Origin: an uncultured Bacteroidales bacterium
GTDB taxonomy: Bacteria; Bacteroidota; Bacteroidia; Bacteroidales; Bacteroidaceae
Length of the DNA: 60,437 nucleotides
Assembly (NCBI GenBank): GCA_945787885.1
Contig: CALZJF010000011.1
Coordinates: forward strand, 1-60,437
Direction: 5' to 3'
The notes under the pieces are model-generated. The model was given only the letters and a program-made list of their open reading frames with translations, did not search any database and was not told where the DNA came from. The position numbers and the translations under genes were made by a program. Below, piece after piece: positions 10,016-19,321 of this stretch (within the stretch, counting starts at the first letter, position 1; every line of letters begins with the position of its first letter).

Positions 10016-10942
10016 ATGCGTACATTCTGGAACTACAGCCACGGACTGCGCACTCTCGACGAGTGGCAGCCCAACTGCTGGGTGCAAGTGACCTGCCCCA
10101 GCCGCGAAGACGAGGATTTTCTGATTAACGACCTCAAAATCCCTGATTATTTCATTGACGACATTCGAGATAAAGATGAGCGCGCGCGCTATGACTATGA
10201 CGAAGGATGGACGCTCATCATCCTCCGCATTCCCTACGTCAAGGAAGCCCAAAGCCGCACGCCTCACACCACCATCCCCTTAGGCATCATCCTGAACAAG
10301 GGGGTGTGCATCAGCGTGTGCAACTATGAGACGAACATGATGATTGACTTCATTAGCTATCAGCAGAAGCGTGGCATCGGCTTCACCGACTCTGTGGATT
10401 TCGTCTTCCGCATCTTCCTTTCCAGCGCCGTATGGTATTTGAAGCGCCTGAAGCAAATCAGCGCACTCATTGAACGGGCAAAACGCGAGCTCGACCATCC
10501 CATCGACAATGCCGACCTTATCAGCCTGTCGCGCCTGCAAGACTCTCTGACCTATTTCGTCACGTCCATCCGCGGCAACGAGACGCTCCTTTCAAAATTG
10601 AAGCTCAAACTGCCCATCGACGAACTGGACGCTGACCTCATTGAAGACGTGAATATTGAGATGAGTCAGGCGCGCGAGACCACGAACATCTATTCCAACA
10701 TTCTCGACTCTACGATGGAGACCTACGCCAGCATCATCAACAACAACATGGCGCAGACGATGAAGACGATGACATCTGTGAGCATCATCCTCATGCTCCC
10801 CACCTTGATAGCCAGCTTCTTCGGCATGAATCTTCTGAATGGCATCGAGACCTCCGTCGTAGGCTTTGGCGGCGTGATAGTGGGCAGTTTGATTCTCACC
10901 CTGATATTCTACAGGTATTTCCGACGCATCAAGTGGATGTAA
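10016..10942 (+). CDS. corA: CorA-family magnesium/divalent cation transporter
   Basis: A 308-residue CorA/MIT transporter. A cytoplasmic domain rich in charged helices takes up the first 240 residues. Two transmembrane helices close the protein: TM1 (about 248-270) ends with the diagnostic GMN signature (FFGMNLL), and TM2 (about 278-298) precedes a basic tail (RYFRRIKWM). The family forms homopentameric channels for Mg2+ and sometimes Co2+ or Ni2+. A purine stretch, GAGGAAGAA, lies just before the ATG. It has no operon partner. Confidence 0.92.
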   Translation: MRTFWNYSHGLRTLDEWQPNCWVQVTCPSREDEDFLINDLKIPDYFIDDIRDKDERARYDYDEGWTLIILRIPYVKEAQSRTPHTTIPLGIILNKGVCISVCNYETNMMIDFISYQQKRGIGFTDSVDFVFRIFLSSAVWYLKRLKQISALIERAKRELDHPIDNADLISLSRLQDSLTYFVTSIRGNETLLSKLKLKLPIDELDADLIEDVNIEMSQARETTNIYSNILDSTMETYASIINNNMAQTMKTMTSVSIILMLPTLIASFFGMNLLNGIETSVVGFGGVIVGSLILTLIFYRYFRRIKWM

Positions 10943-11051
10943 ACAGAGGCGGCGCGTGCGGGAAAGCCACTGCAAGGCTGTGTGGCAAGGGGCTTCTGTA
11001 GCCCATTTGACTCTCTTTGCGGCCGTTTTTTTCTTTTTTTTGACAAAAAAC

Positions 11052-11082
11052 TTTGCCGTTTGAGCAAATTTATTTTTCTTTG
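11052..11082 (+). promoter_or_regulatory. Possible promoter for the DUF349 gene
   Basis: TTTG at 11052-11055, 19 bp, then TTTCTTTG at 11075-11082, one base off the TAnnTTTG consensus. It would give a leader of about 270 nt. Confidence 0.35.
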
Positions 11083-11357
11083 CACCCTGTAAGTGATGAT
11101 AAAAAACATCGCTTGCCGCGTTACGCCGCGTATTTTTGTTGGTGCGGAAGCCCCACTTCCAGGCTGTTCGAAGCTCTTTCGGCAGTCGTGATTCTCGCAG
11201 AGCCCCCTCTTCGGGATTCCCCAACCATTCAGCGATGGCGAGGAAAGCGCGGCAACGGCATTTTTCATCATCACCGAGTGGCAAGCCCTCCCATGGCGAA
11301 GGGCTGCATCGCCACGCCCCCTACCTTATATCTATACATTTATATCCCTAACCCTTA

Positions 11358-13172
11358 ATGATTGACACTCACGCTATGAGTGAAATTGAAGCAACCCATC
11401 CCACAACAGCAGAAGAAACGCTCCCCACGGTGGAGCCCGCTGTTGAAGTGACCACTGAAAGTCCTGAAGAGGAATGCGCTAAGGCAACAGAAACCGCAGC
11501 AGCCACGCCCGCCTCTAAGGAAGAAGCCGTGGCCCAACTCAAAGAACTTGCCGAAAGCGGCAACACTGACCGCACCCTCTGCGACCACCTTCGTGTAGCC
11601 TTTTACAAAATGCACAACGAACAGGTGGCAGCAGCACGTCAGGCTTTCATCGAAGCTGGTGGAAACGCTGATGACTTTGCACCTGAAACCGATTCTCTCG
11701 AAACAGAGTTCAAGGAGCTGATGGCGGTCATTAAGGAAAAGCGTGCCGCACAGGCCGCTGAAGTAGAGGCAGAACGTCAGGCAAATCTTGAAAAGAAGCT
11801 CGCCATTATCGAAAAGATAAAGGAGATGGTGGCAAATCCTGACAGCATTGACAAAAACTACGAGGCGTTCAAGGCGCTGGAGACGGAATGGCGCGAAGTG
11901 GGACAGGTGCCTGCTGAGCATACCACGGAGGTATGGAAAAACTTCCAGCATCAGCGCGAACAATTCTACGACTTGCTCCGCATCAACCATGAGATGCGTG
12001 CTTATGATTTCAAAAAGAACCTTGAAATCAAGACGCGTCTCTGCGAGGCTGCCGAGCGTCTGGTAGATGCTGAAGACCCCGTCAGCGCGTTCCATCAGCT
12101 TCAGAAGCTCCATCAGGAATTTCGTGAGACGGGCCCGGTGGCAAAAGAGTTGCGCGAGGAGGTTTGGACACGCTTCAAGACCGCCAGCACACTCGTAAAC
12201 AAGCGCCATCAGGACCATTTCCTGAGCATCAAGGCTGACGAGGAAGACAATCTCAAGCAGAAGCAGACGCTCTGCGAAATCGTGGAAAGCATTGACCTTG
12301 ACGCCATTCAGAAACCCTCAGAATGGGAAGAGGCTACGAAGAATATCATCGCACTGCAGGCTCAGTGGAAGAGCATCGGCTATGCTCCCCGCAAGGTGAA
12401 TCAAGACATTTTCGAGCGTTTCCGCACTGCCTGCGACCGTTTCTTCAATGCCAAGACGGCCCACTTCAGAGGCATTCGCGAATCGCAGTCTGAAAACCTC
12501 AAGCTCAAGATGGCGCTCTGCGAGCGTGCCGAAAAGCTGCAGGACAGCACTGACTGGGCAACGACGACGAATGAGCTCGTAGCCCTGCAGGCAGAATGGA
12601 AGACCATTGGCCCCGTGCCGGGCAAGGTGAGCGAAAGCATCTGGAAGCGTTTCAATACGGCTTGCAATGCCTTCTTTGCCGCTAAGCAGGCTGCCGGAAA
12701 GGAGCAGCGCAGCGAGGAAGAAGCCAACCTGACGAAGAAACTCGACATCATCAGTCGCCTGGAAGCCTTGGCGAACGATGGCAGTGAGAATCTGCTGCAG
12801 GATGTCCGTGCCCTTCAGGACGAGTGGAACGCTACGGGCCACGTGCCTTTCCGTAAGAAGGACAAGGTGAACCGTCGTTACCGCGAGCTCTGCGATACGC
12901 TCTACGACACCATTCATCGCACGGGCAGCCGTCGTCGCGTAGAGAATGCTATGCGTCAGGGTGGCAAGAATCTCTCGCCCGCACAGCGTCTGCAGAAGAT
13001 GATTGAAGAAAAGCGCACGGAAATCAAGAACTACGAGACGAACCTCACCTTCCTCTCTACGAAATCGAAGAGCGGAAACAGCCTCGTGGCAGACATTGAG
13101 CGCCGCATCGGACGTCTGAAGGAAGAACTTGCAGAGCTGGAGGAGAAACTTGCTCAGACTTCTGCTGAATAA
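11358..13172 (+). CDS. DUF349 domain-containing coiled-coil protein
   Basis: A 604-residue soluble acidic protein with four or five repeats of the DUF349 motif, each with a tryptophan-centred pattern such as EWREVGQVP, QWKSIGYAP, EWKTIGPVP and EWNATGHVP, and a coiled-coil C-terminus. The function of DUF349 is not established. The first 55 residues are a low-complexity, Glu/Thr-rich leader. Start is either ATG 11358 or the in-frame ATG 11376; neither has a clear ribosome site. The stop codon lies in an 18-nt sequence repeated 21 bp downstream. A hairpin at 13237 follows. Confidence 0.88.
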   Translation: MIDTHAMSEIEATHPTTAEETLPTVEPAVEVTTESPEEECAKATETAAATPASKEEAVAQLKELAESGNTDRTLCDHLRVAFYKMHNEQVAAARQAFIEAGGNADDFAPETDSLETEFKELMAVIKEKRAAQAAEVEAERQANLEKKLAIIEKIKEMVANPDSIDKNYEAFKALETEWREVGQVPAEHTTEVWKNFQHQREQFYDLLRINHEMRAYDFKKNLEIKTRLCEAAERLVDAEDPVSAFHQLQKLHQEFRETGPVAKELREEVWTRFKTASTLVNKRHQDHFLSIKADEEDNLKQKQTLCEIVESIDLDAIQKPSEWEEATKNIIALQAQWKSIGYAPRKVNQDIFERFRTACDRFFNAKTAHFRGIRESQSENLKLKMALCERAEKLQDSTDWATTTNELVALQAEWKTIGPVPGKVSESIWKRFNTACNAFFAAKQAAGKEQRSEEEANLTKKLDIISRLEALANDGSENLLQDVRALQDEWNATGHVPFRKKDKVNRRYRELCDTLYDTIHRTGSRRRVENAMRQGGKNLSPAQRLQKMIEEKRTEIKNYETNLTFLSTKSKSGNSLVADIERRIGRLKEELAELEEKLAQTSAE

Positions 13173-13193
13173 CTTCAGACTTCTGCTGAATAA
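13155..13193 (+). repeat. 21-nt duplication across the DUF349 stop codon
   Basis: CAGACTTCTGCTGAATAA occurs at 13155-13172 and again identically at 13176-13193, each including a TAA. A small tandem duplication of the gene's 3' end. Confidence 0.95.
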
Positions 13194-13236
13194 ACGCTGT
13201 ACGCAACGAAGAAACTAACGATAATACGACGAAACT

Positions 13237-13293
13237 GCCTGGAAGGCTGTACACCGAGGGGTGAGAATGCTGCTCGTGTACGGCTTTCCAGGC
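13237..13293 (+). terminator. Hairpin after the DUF349 gene
   Basis: An imperfect 18-bp stem pairs GCCTGGAAGGCTGTACAC with GTGTACGGCTTTCCAGGC around a 21-nt loop. No strong T run follows, so it may be a terminator or a processing hairpin. Confidence 0.55.
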
Positions 13294-13376
13294 TGTTGTG
13301 TTGGGCCAGAATGTCCGCAGCATTCCATTTCGTTTGCCCAGCGGCGCATACAAACATAATTTTTTCTCACTGAAAC

Positions 13377-14534
13377 ATGAATATCGGAGATAAAGTGCGC
13401 TTCCTCAATGCTACGGGAGGCGGAAAAGTGACGGGGTTCAGAGGCAAGGACATTGTCCTCGTAGAAGATGAGACGGGATTTGAGATTCCTTGCATGGTCA
13501 ATGAAGTCGTTGCCGTAGAGACCGACCAATACAATTTTGTACATAAAAGCCGCAAATCAACTACGAAAGAGGTGGCACCGCCTGAGCTGCAGGATGCGAA
13601 GCCTACGAGTCTGCGCGCTGCGCTTGCTGCACACAGCCAGCAGCAGGACGATGATGCCGAAGAAGAGACCGACATCGCTGACCTCAAGATGACTTTCCAT
13701 GCCCGCCCCGTGGAGCGACGCGGCGGCGATGAGCTGAATCTGTATCTCGGATTCCTGCCCGCCGATGTGAAGACGCTGACGACGACAAGGTTTGAGGCTT
13801 ATTTCATCAACGATTCCAACTATTACGTCCGTTTCCTCCTGCTCACACAGGAGGGCACCACCTATCGTCTGCGTCAGGAAGGACTGGCAGAACCCAACAT
13901 GAAGGTGTATCTCGAAACCTTCGACCGCGATGCCCTGCCCGAAATCGAGCGTCTCACCGTGGTCGTCATGGCGTATAAGACCGACCGTGGCTTCCAGTTG
14001 AAGCAGCCGATGACCATTACCGTGCGCCTCGACGGCAGGAAATTCTATAAACTCCATACGTTTCAGCCTTCGGCTTTCTTCGAAGATGCCGCCTATATAT
14101 GCGAACTCGTGCGCGATGACCATCCTGCGCGCCAAGCCGCTCTGGAGGCCGACAGTCTGAGGGAGGCTATGGAGACGCCCAAAGTCGCTCCGAAGACGCA
14201 GCCAGCATGCAGCGAAGGAACGCTCCCCGGATTCCGCGGAACGGACCGCAACGGCTTGATAGAAGTGGATTTGCACATCGAAAACCTCGTTGACAATACG
14301 CGCGGAATGGATGCGCGAGCCATGCTCGACCATCAGCTTGACACCGTGGCACGCTATCTTGATGCCCACCGCAAGGAGCGTGGACGACGCATCGTCTTCA
14401 TTCATGGCAAGGGCGACGGCATTTTGCGCAATGCCATCATAGCTCTGCTCAAAAAGAAATACCGCAACTGCACGCATCAGGATGCCTCGTTCCAGGAATA
14501 TGGCTTCGGAGCCACCATGGTGACTATTCACTGA
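13377..14534 (+). CDS. DUF2027 and Smr domain protein
   Basis: A 385-residue protein with an N-terminal DUF2027-type part (MNIGDKVRFLNATGGGKVTG) and a C-terminal Smr domain (about residues 295-385). The Smr domain carries the DLHIENL start and the HGKGDGILR loop found in MutS2-type Smr domains. Smr domains bind or nick nucleic acids and in ribosome-quality factors cleave mRNA; the substrate here is unknown. The combination is common in Bacteroidales. It stands between the DUF349 gene and the S46 peptidase with no overlap. Confidence 0.88.
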   Translation: MNIGDKVRFLNATGGGKVTGFRGKDIVLVEDETGFEIPCMVNEVVAVETDQYNFVHKSRKSTTKEVAPPELQDAKPTSLRAALAAHSQQQDDDAEEETDIADLKMTFHARPVERRGGDELNLYLGFLPADVKTLTTTRFEAYFINDSNYYVRFLLLTQEGTTYRLRQEGLAEPNMKVYLETFDRDALPEIERLTVVVMAYKTDRGFQLKQPMTITVRLDGRKFYKLHTFQPSAFFEDAAYICELVRDDHPARQAALEADSLREAMETPKVAPKTQPACSEGTLPGFRGTDRNGLIEVDLHIENLVDNTRGMDARAMLDHQLDTVARYLDAHRKERGRRIVFIHGKGDGILRNAIIALLKKKYRNCTHQDASFQEYGFGATMVTIH

Positions 14535-14566
14535 GGCCCCCTCTCTGACAGACTTGTCTATATATG

Positions 14567-14631
14567 ATTGAATATGAAACGCGTACACTATTAAATATGA
14601 ACCGTACACTATTGAATATGAAACGTACACT
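14567..14631 (+). repeat. Three tandem copies of the peptidase start region
   Basis: Units at 14567-14589 (23 nt), 14590-14610 and 14611-14631 (21 nt each) share ATTGAATATGAAACGTACAC with minor changes. Each includes a potential ATG; only the last is followed directly by the signal peptide. Confidence 0.95.
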
Positions 14632-16759
14632 CATCCTCCTTTTCATTGCCGTTGTTGGTATGCTCCGCCTGCATGCTGACGAGGGAATGTGGCTCCTGAA
14701 GCTCATGGAGCAACAACATCTGACTGATTCACTCCGAAAGGCTGGATTGCAAATTCCTACTGACGAACTCTATAGCGAAACCAGCCCTTCGCTCCGCGAT
14801 GTCATAGGCATCTTCGGAAACGGCTGTACGGGCGAACTCGTCAGCAGTGAAGGTCTCGTCCTGACCAACAACCACTGCGGATTCTCCTATGTCCATGAAA
14901 TTTCGACCATGGACCACAACTATCTCTATGAGGGCTTCTTCGCAAAAAGCCGCGAGGAAGAAGTGGCATGCCCGGGTCTGACGTTCACCTTCGTCATACG
15001 TATCGACGATGTGACAGCAGACGTCGTGAAGGCTGCCAAGAAGGCAAATGCCGACGCCTTCACCATGCAGAGCCAAGACTTCCTTGAGGGGCTCACTGAA
15101 AAGTTCCTCAAGAAGAGCGGTCTCTCCAAGGAGAAGAACATCCGCCTGCGCATCGTGCCCTATTTCGGTGGTAATCAGTTCTATGCTTTCTATGAGCAGA
15201 GCTATTCCGATGTACGCCTCGTGGTGAATCCGCCTATGCAAATCGGACAATACGGCTTCAACCAAGACAATTGGCTATGGCCGCGCCACAATTGCGATTT
15301 CGCCCTCTTCCGCATCTATGCCGATGATGAGGGCAAGCCCGCAGAATATGCCGCGACGAACATTCCGCTGAAGTGCAAGAAGTGGCTTCCCGTCAGTTTG
15401 GGCGGCGTCAGCGAGGGCGACTATACAATGATTATGGGATTTCCCGGGCGCACCAGCCGCTATCTGACGCGTTCGCAGGTGGAATTTCGCTGCGAAAGTA
15501 TCAACGAGCCCATCAATATTGCAGGCGAAGCCGAGCTGAACTTCATGAAACAGCAGATGGATTCCGACCCCGCACTTGCGCTGAAGTATGCAGATGATTA
15601 CATGTCGCTGGGAAACATGGTGAAAAACTTCGGAGGCATGAATGCCAGCGTGCGTTCCACGGGTCTGCTCGACATTAAGGCGCGTGAGGAAGCTGCCTTC
15701 CGCCAGTTTGCTGCGCAGGCAGGCAAGCCGGAATACACCGACATCATTGACAGAATCGACCGGCTCGTGGCAACTTATAAGGACACGCTCTATGACATGA
15801 ACCTCTTTGAATCATCGTTCGGAGCGCAGAGCCTGTCGATGAGTTCGCGGAGCATACAGAAATTCCGCGAGGCACTGAAGGACGGCAAGAACCTTGAGCA
15901 GGCGCGCAAGGATTTCCTTGACAATTACACCGAGCGGAATGCCAAGGTGGACCGCGTCTATGACGAGCAGAAGATGAATCTCCTCGTGCCTTACTGGATT
16001 CGCCATCACCGTCTGGAAGCAGAGCCTGCCTTCGTGAAAGGCAAGACGGCAGAAGAGATGAAGGCCTATTACGCCAGTCTCTATCACGCATCGGCTTTCG
16101 CGCAGCGCAAGTCGCTTGAGGCTTTCATCGACACCTGCACGCTGCAAGGCTTTGATGCCGATCCCCTCGTCAAGCATCTGAAGGAGATGCGCCGCTTCTC
16201 AGCTGCCACGTATAATCATGCCGAAGAGGCTTATGCACAGCAAGTGGCGGGACTGAACAAGACCTACGTCCTCGGTCTCTGCGAGATGTACGACTGGGCA
16301 AAAAGCCCTGATGCCAACTTCACCCTGCGCATGACCTACGGCCACGTTGGCGGCTATTCGCCCCGCGATGCCGTCAGCTACGATTGGAAGACTACGCTGA
16401 AGGGCATGATGGAGAAGGAAAATCCGAAAGACCCCGACTATGTCATCGACGAACCCCTCCGAAAATTCTTCCTCGCTAAGGATTATGGCCGATATGCTGG
16501 CACCGACGGCGAGCTGCCCACTTGCTTCCTGACGAACAACGACATTACGGGCGGCAACTCCGGCAGTGCCGTGCTGAATGCGCGTGGCGAACTCATCGGC
16601 CTGGCATTCGATGGCAATATCGAAAGCCTTTCGGGCGACCTCCGCTTCAATCCCGAGCTCCAGCGTTGTATCTGCGTGGATATTCGCTATGTCCTCTTCA
16701 TCTGCGACCTCTATGGAGGTTCCACCTACGCCGTTGAGGAGATGACCATCCGTCCATAA
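14618..16759 (+). CDS. dpp7: S46 dipeptidyl peptidase, DPP7-type
   Basis: A 713-residue exported serine peptidase of family S46. Start 14618 is chosen because the signal peptide (MKRTLILLFIAVVGMLRLHA, then DEGMW) begins there; two earlier in-frame ATGs lie in tandem copies of the same sequence. Catalytic histidine is H86 (NNHCGFS) and the nucleophile is S648 (GGNSGS). Residue 666 (S+18) is glycine (LAFDG), as in DPP7, which prefers hydrophobic P1 residues, rather than the arginine of acidic-specific DPP11. It supplies dipeptides from the periplasm, in line with peptide-based growth of such bacteria. Confidence 0.93.
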   Translation: MKRTLILLFIAVVGMLRLHADEGMWLLKLMEQQHLTDSLRKAGLQIPTDELYSETSPSLRDVIGIFGNGCTGELVSSEGLVLTNNHCGFSYVHEISTMDHNYLYEGFFAKSREEEVACPGLTFTFVIRIDDVTADVVKAAKKANADAFTMQSQDFLEGLTEKFLKKSGLSKEKNIRLRIVPYFGGNQFYAFYEQSYSDVRLVVNPPMQIGQYGFNQDNWLWPRHNCDFALFRIYADDEGKPAEYAATNIPLKCKKWLPVSLGGVSEGDYTMIMGFPGRTSRYLTRSQVEFRCESINEPINIAGEAELNFMKQQMDSDPALALKYADDYMSLGNMVKNFGGMNASVRSTGLLDIKAREEAAFRQFAAQAGKPEYTDIIDRIDRLVATYKDTLYDMNLFESSFGAQSLSMSSRSIQKFREALKDGKNLEQARKDFLDNYTERNAKVDRVYDEQKMNLLVPYWIRHHRLEAEPAFVKGKTAEEMKAYYASLYHASAFAQRKSLEAFIDTCTLQGFDADPLVKHLKEMRRFSAATYNHAEEAYAQQVAGLNKTYVLGLCEMYDWAKSPDANFTLRMTYGHVGGYSPRDAVSYDWKTTLKGMMEKENPKDPDYVIDEPLRKFFLAKDYGRYAGTDGELPTCFLTNNDITGGNSGSAVLNARGELIGLAFDGNIESLSGDLRFNPELQRCICVDIRYVLFICDLYGGSTYAVEEMTIRP

Positions 16760-16778
16760 GATTCCTGACTCATTCCGT

Positions 16779-18170
16779 ATGCTTCATCCAGCATTTATCA
16801 CACAAATGGCAGAGTGTCTCGGCTCCCAGGAGGCTGAGGCACTCTGCCATGTGCTGACGCAGACAGCGCCCCCCGTCAGCATACGCCTCAATCCCCTGAA
16901 ACTCACCCCCGCCCTGGCGGCAGAGACGGAAGGGCTGAAGCCCGTGGCATGGTGTGCCAAGGGGCGGTATCTCCCCGAACGCCCCTCCTTCACCCTTGAT
17001 CCTCGCCTGCATGCCGGAGCTTACTATGTGCAGGAAGCCTCGTCCATGTTCATCGAACAGGCGTGGCAGACGATTGCTGCCCACGATGCCGCGCCGCCGC
17101 GCCGCGTGCTCGACCTTTGTGCAGCACCCGGCGGAAAGAGCACGCTCTGGCGGAGCCTGCTGCCTGACGATGCCTTGCTCATAGCCAACGAGCCGATGCG
17201 GCAGCGCGCACAAATTCTGGCGGAGAACCTGACGAAGTGGGGACATCCGGCCACTATCGTCACGTCGGCCTATCCGGAAGAATTTGCCAGCCTACGCCAT
17301 TTCTTCGACATCGTTGCCACAGACGTGCCTTGCTCTGGCGAGGGCATGTTTCGCAAGGACGAGCAGGCACGCGATGAATGGAGTCCGCAGGCCGTTGCAG
17401 CGTGTGCCGAACGCCAATGGCAAATCGTCAGCGACATCTGGCAGACGCTGCGCCCCGGGGGATGGCTCGTCTATTCCACTTGCACTTTCAATCGCCTCGA
17501 AGACGAGGAGCTGACGCAGCGCATCTGCTCCGAACTGGGTGCGGAGGTGGTGGAAATACCCATACGCCCAGAGTGGGGCATTGTCGGAAACTATCATTTC
17601 TATCCCCATCATGCTGAGGGCGAAGGCTTCTATCTTGCACTCCTGCGAAAGCTGGGGGCGGAGGAGGCTGATGAGAGGCCTTGCCGCAAGAACGGCGGCA
17701 GGGAGAAACGCCGCCGCGAGGGCAAGACGCCTGCCGTGAAGCATGCGGCTGCCGTGGCAGGATGGCTGTCTGGGAGCGACGACTACCGCATTTTCCGTCC
17801 CTCCGACACGCATCTGGCTGCCATTCGCCGCGACTTTGCCCCCGATGCGGCCCTCATAGCCTCCACGGTGCGGACGCTGACGGCGGGCGTGCTGCTCGCC
17901 GAGGAAAAAGGGGCGAAGCTCATTCCGCAGCATGCCCTCGCACTGTCTGCTGCGCGTGCCGAAGGGGCGTTCCCCACGGCAGAGCTCGACCGCCAGACCG
18001 CCATCGCCTATCTGCGCCGAGAGGCCATCGCCCTTCCGCCCGATGTGCCGCGTGGATACGTCGTCGTCACCTTCGACCGCCTGCCATTGGGCTTCGTCAA
18101 CAATCTCGGACAACGTGCCAACAACCTCTATCCCGACCCTTGGAAAATCAAGACGAGGGCGGAAATCTGA
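16779..18170 (+). CDS. RNA cytosine-C5 methyltransferase (NOL1/NOP2/Sun; RsmF-like)
   Basis: A 463-residue SAM-dependent RNA m5C methyltransferase. The SAM motif DLCAAPGGKST is near residue 110. The two active-site cysteines lie in DVPCSGEGMFRK and YSTCTFN, as in the RsmF/RsmB group. The C-terminal third is the PUA-like RNA-binding extension typical of bacterial RsmF, ending in LGQRANNLYP. The likely substrate is 16S rRNA, though the exact cytosine cannot be told. It follows the peptidase by 19 bp and prmA starts 35 bp after its stop, so it may be co-transcribed with prmA. Confidence 0.9.
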   Translation: MLHPAFITQMAECLGSQEAEALCHVLTQTAPPVSIRLNPLKLTPALAAETEGLKPVAWCAKGRYLPERPSFTLDPRLHAGAYYVQEASSMFIEQAWQTIAAHDAAPPRRVLDLCAAPGGKSTLWRSLLPDDALLIANEPMRQRAQILAENLTKWGHPATIVTSAYPEEFASLRHFFDIVATDVPCSGEGMFRKDEQARDEWSPQAVAACAERQWQIVSDIWQTLRPGGWLVYSTCTFNRLEDEELTQRICSELGAEVVEIPIRPEWGIVGNYHFYPHHAEGEGFYLALLRKLGAEEADERPCRKNGGREKRRREGKTPAVKHAAAVAGWLSGSDDYRIFRPSDTHLAAIRRDFAPDAALIASTVRTLTAGVLLAEEKGAKLIPQHALALSAARAEGAFPTAELDRQTAIAYLRREAIALPPDVPRGYVVVTFDRLPLGFVNNLGQRANNLYPDPWKIKTRAEI

Positions 18171-18205
18171 TGCCGACTCACCATTTTCTTCTGACTATCC
18201 GAACC

Positions 18206-19159
18206 ATGAAATACCTCGAATTTACCTTTACCACCACTCCGGCCAGCGAGGCCGTGAGCGATGTGCTGTCAATGGTGCTGAGCGAAGTGGGATTTGAATC
18301 ATTCGTTCACACCGATGAGCTCGACTTGCCGCGCATAGGCTCAGTGGACAATTTCCCCGAAGCCCCGGTCTTTGCCGAAAAATCAGGGCAGGATGTCTTC
18401 AAGGCGTATATCCAGACCGGCCTTTTCGATGCAGAAACCCTCGATGCCGCCTTGGCAGAATTTCCGCTTCCTGATGTGAAGATTGCTTACGCCATGCAGG
18501 AGGCGGAGGACAAAGACTGGAACGAAGAGTGGGAAAAAAACTATTTCCAGCCCATCGTCATTGGCGATGCCGAACATCCCCGCTGTGTCATCGCTGCCAC
18601 CTTCCATAAGAATGTGCCGCAGGCTACGTACAATGTGCGCATCAATCCGCAGATGTCGTTCGGAACGGGCCATCACCAGACGACGGCGCAGATGATCGGG
18701 CGGCTGCTCGACGATGACGTTGAGGGTCTGCAAGTCCTCGATATGGGTTGCGGCACGAGCATTCTTGCCATCTTGGCCCGTATGCGCGGAGCTGCCCGCT
18801 GCGTGGCTATCGACTATGACGAATGGTGCGTGAAAAATTCCATGGAGAACATCGCCCTCAATCAGCTGGACGGCATTGAGGTGATTCATGGCGATGCGTC
18901 AGCCCTGAAGCCTTTCCCGCAGACTTTCGACCTCGTCATTGCCAACATCAACCGCAACATCCTGCTTGCCGACCTCGCCTCCTACGTGGCTGCCATGAAG
19001 CCCGGTGCCACCATCCTGATGAGTGGTTTCTACCGTGAGGACGTGGCCCCCCTGCGTAGCCATGCCGAAAGTCTGGGCCTCTGCTTCATCGATGAGCGCC
19101 ACTTAGACAATTGGGCGTGCATCAAGATGCAGCTCCCGACTGCTTGCGGGGGCGAATAG
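18206..19159 (+). CDS. prmA: Ribosomal protein L11 methyltransferase
   Basis: A 317-residue class I methyltransferase that trimethylates ribosomal protein L11. The SAM-binding motif is DMGCGTSILAI and the downstream motif is NINRNIL, both as in PrmA. Start at ATG 18206 (MKYLEFTFTTTP) matches family N-termini. An in-frame ATG at 18170 overlapping the previous stop (TGATG) would add 12 unlikely residues but might mark translational coupling. It is the last GC-rich gene before the AT-rich island at 19.2 kb. Confidence 0.92.
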   Translation: MKYLEFTFTTTPASEAVSDVLSMVLSEVGFESFVHTDELDLPRIGSVDNFPEAPVFAEKSGQDVFKAYIQTGLFDAETLDAALAEFPLPDVKIAYAMQEAEDKDWNEEWEKNYFQPIVIGDAEHPRCVIAATFHKNVPQATYNVRINPQMSFGTGHHQTTAQMIGRLLDDDVEGLQVLDMGCGTSILAILARMRGAARCVAIDYDEWCVKNSMENIALNQLDGIEVIHGDASALKPFPQTFDLVIANINRNILLADLASYVAAMKPGATILMSGFYREDVAPLRSHAESLGLCFIDERHLDNWACIKMQLPTACGGE

Positions 19160-19184
19160 TTCCATATAAGTTTCGTCGTAAGTG

Positions 19185-19266
19185 AACAGGCAATCAAGAT
19201 CGTTTTTTATGTAAGCCAGGGTAAATCCGAATAAACTTACGATAAAAATAATCTTGATTGCCTGTT
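19185..19266. terminator. Long imperfect hairpin after prmA
   Basis: Left arm 19185-19215 and right arm 19236-19266 are 31 bp each, starting AACAGGCAATCAAGAT, with a few mismatches and a 20-nt loop. The right arm runs into a T-rich tract, so it can terminate prmA transcription. Its length is unusual for a simple terminator, and it marks the left edge of the AT-rich island. Confidence 0.7.
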
Positions 19267-19321
19267 TTTTTTAGGAATCAGGAAATTAAGTTTGACATAA
19301 CAATAGAAGACTGTTAAGATT

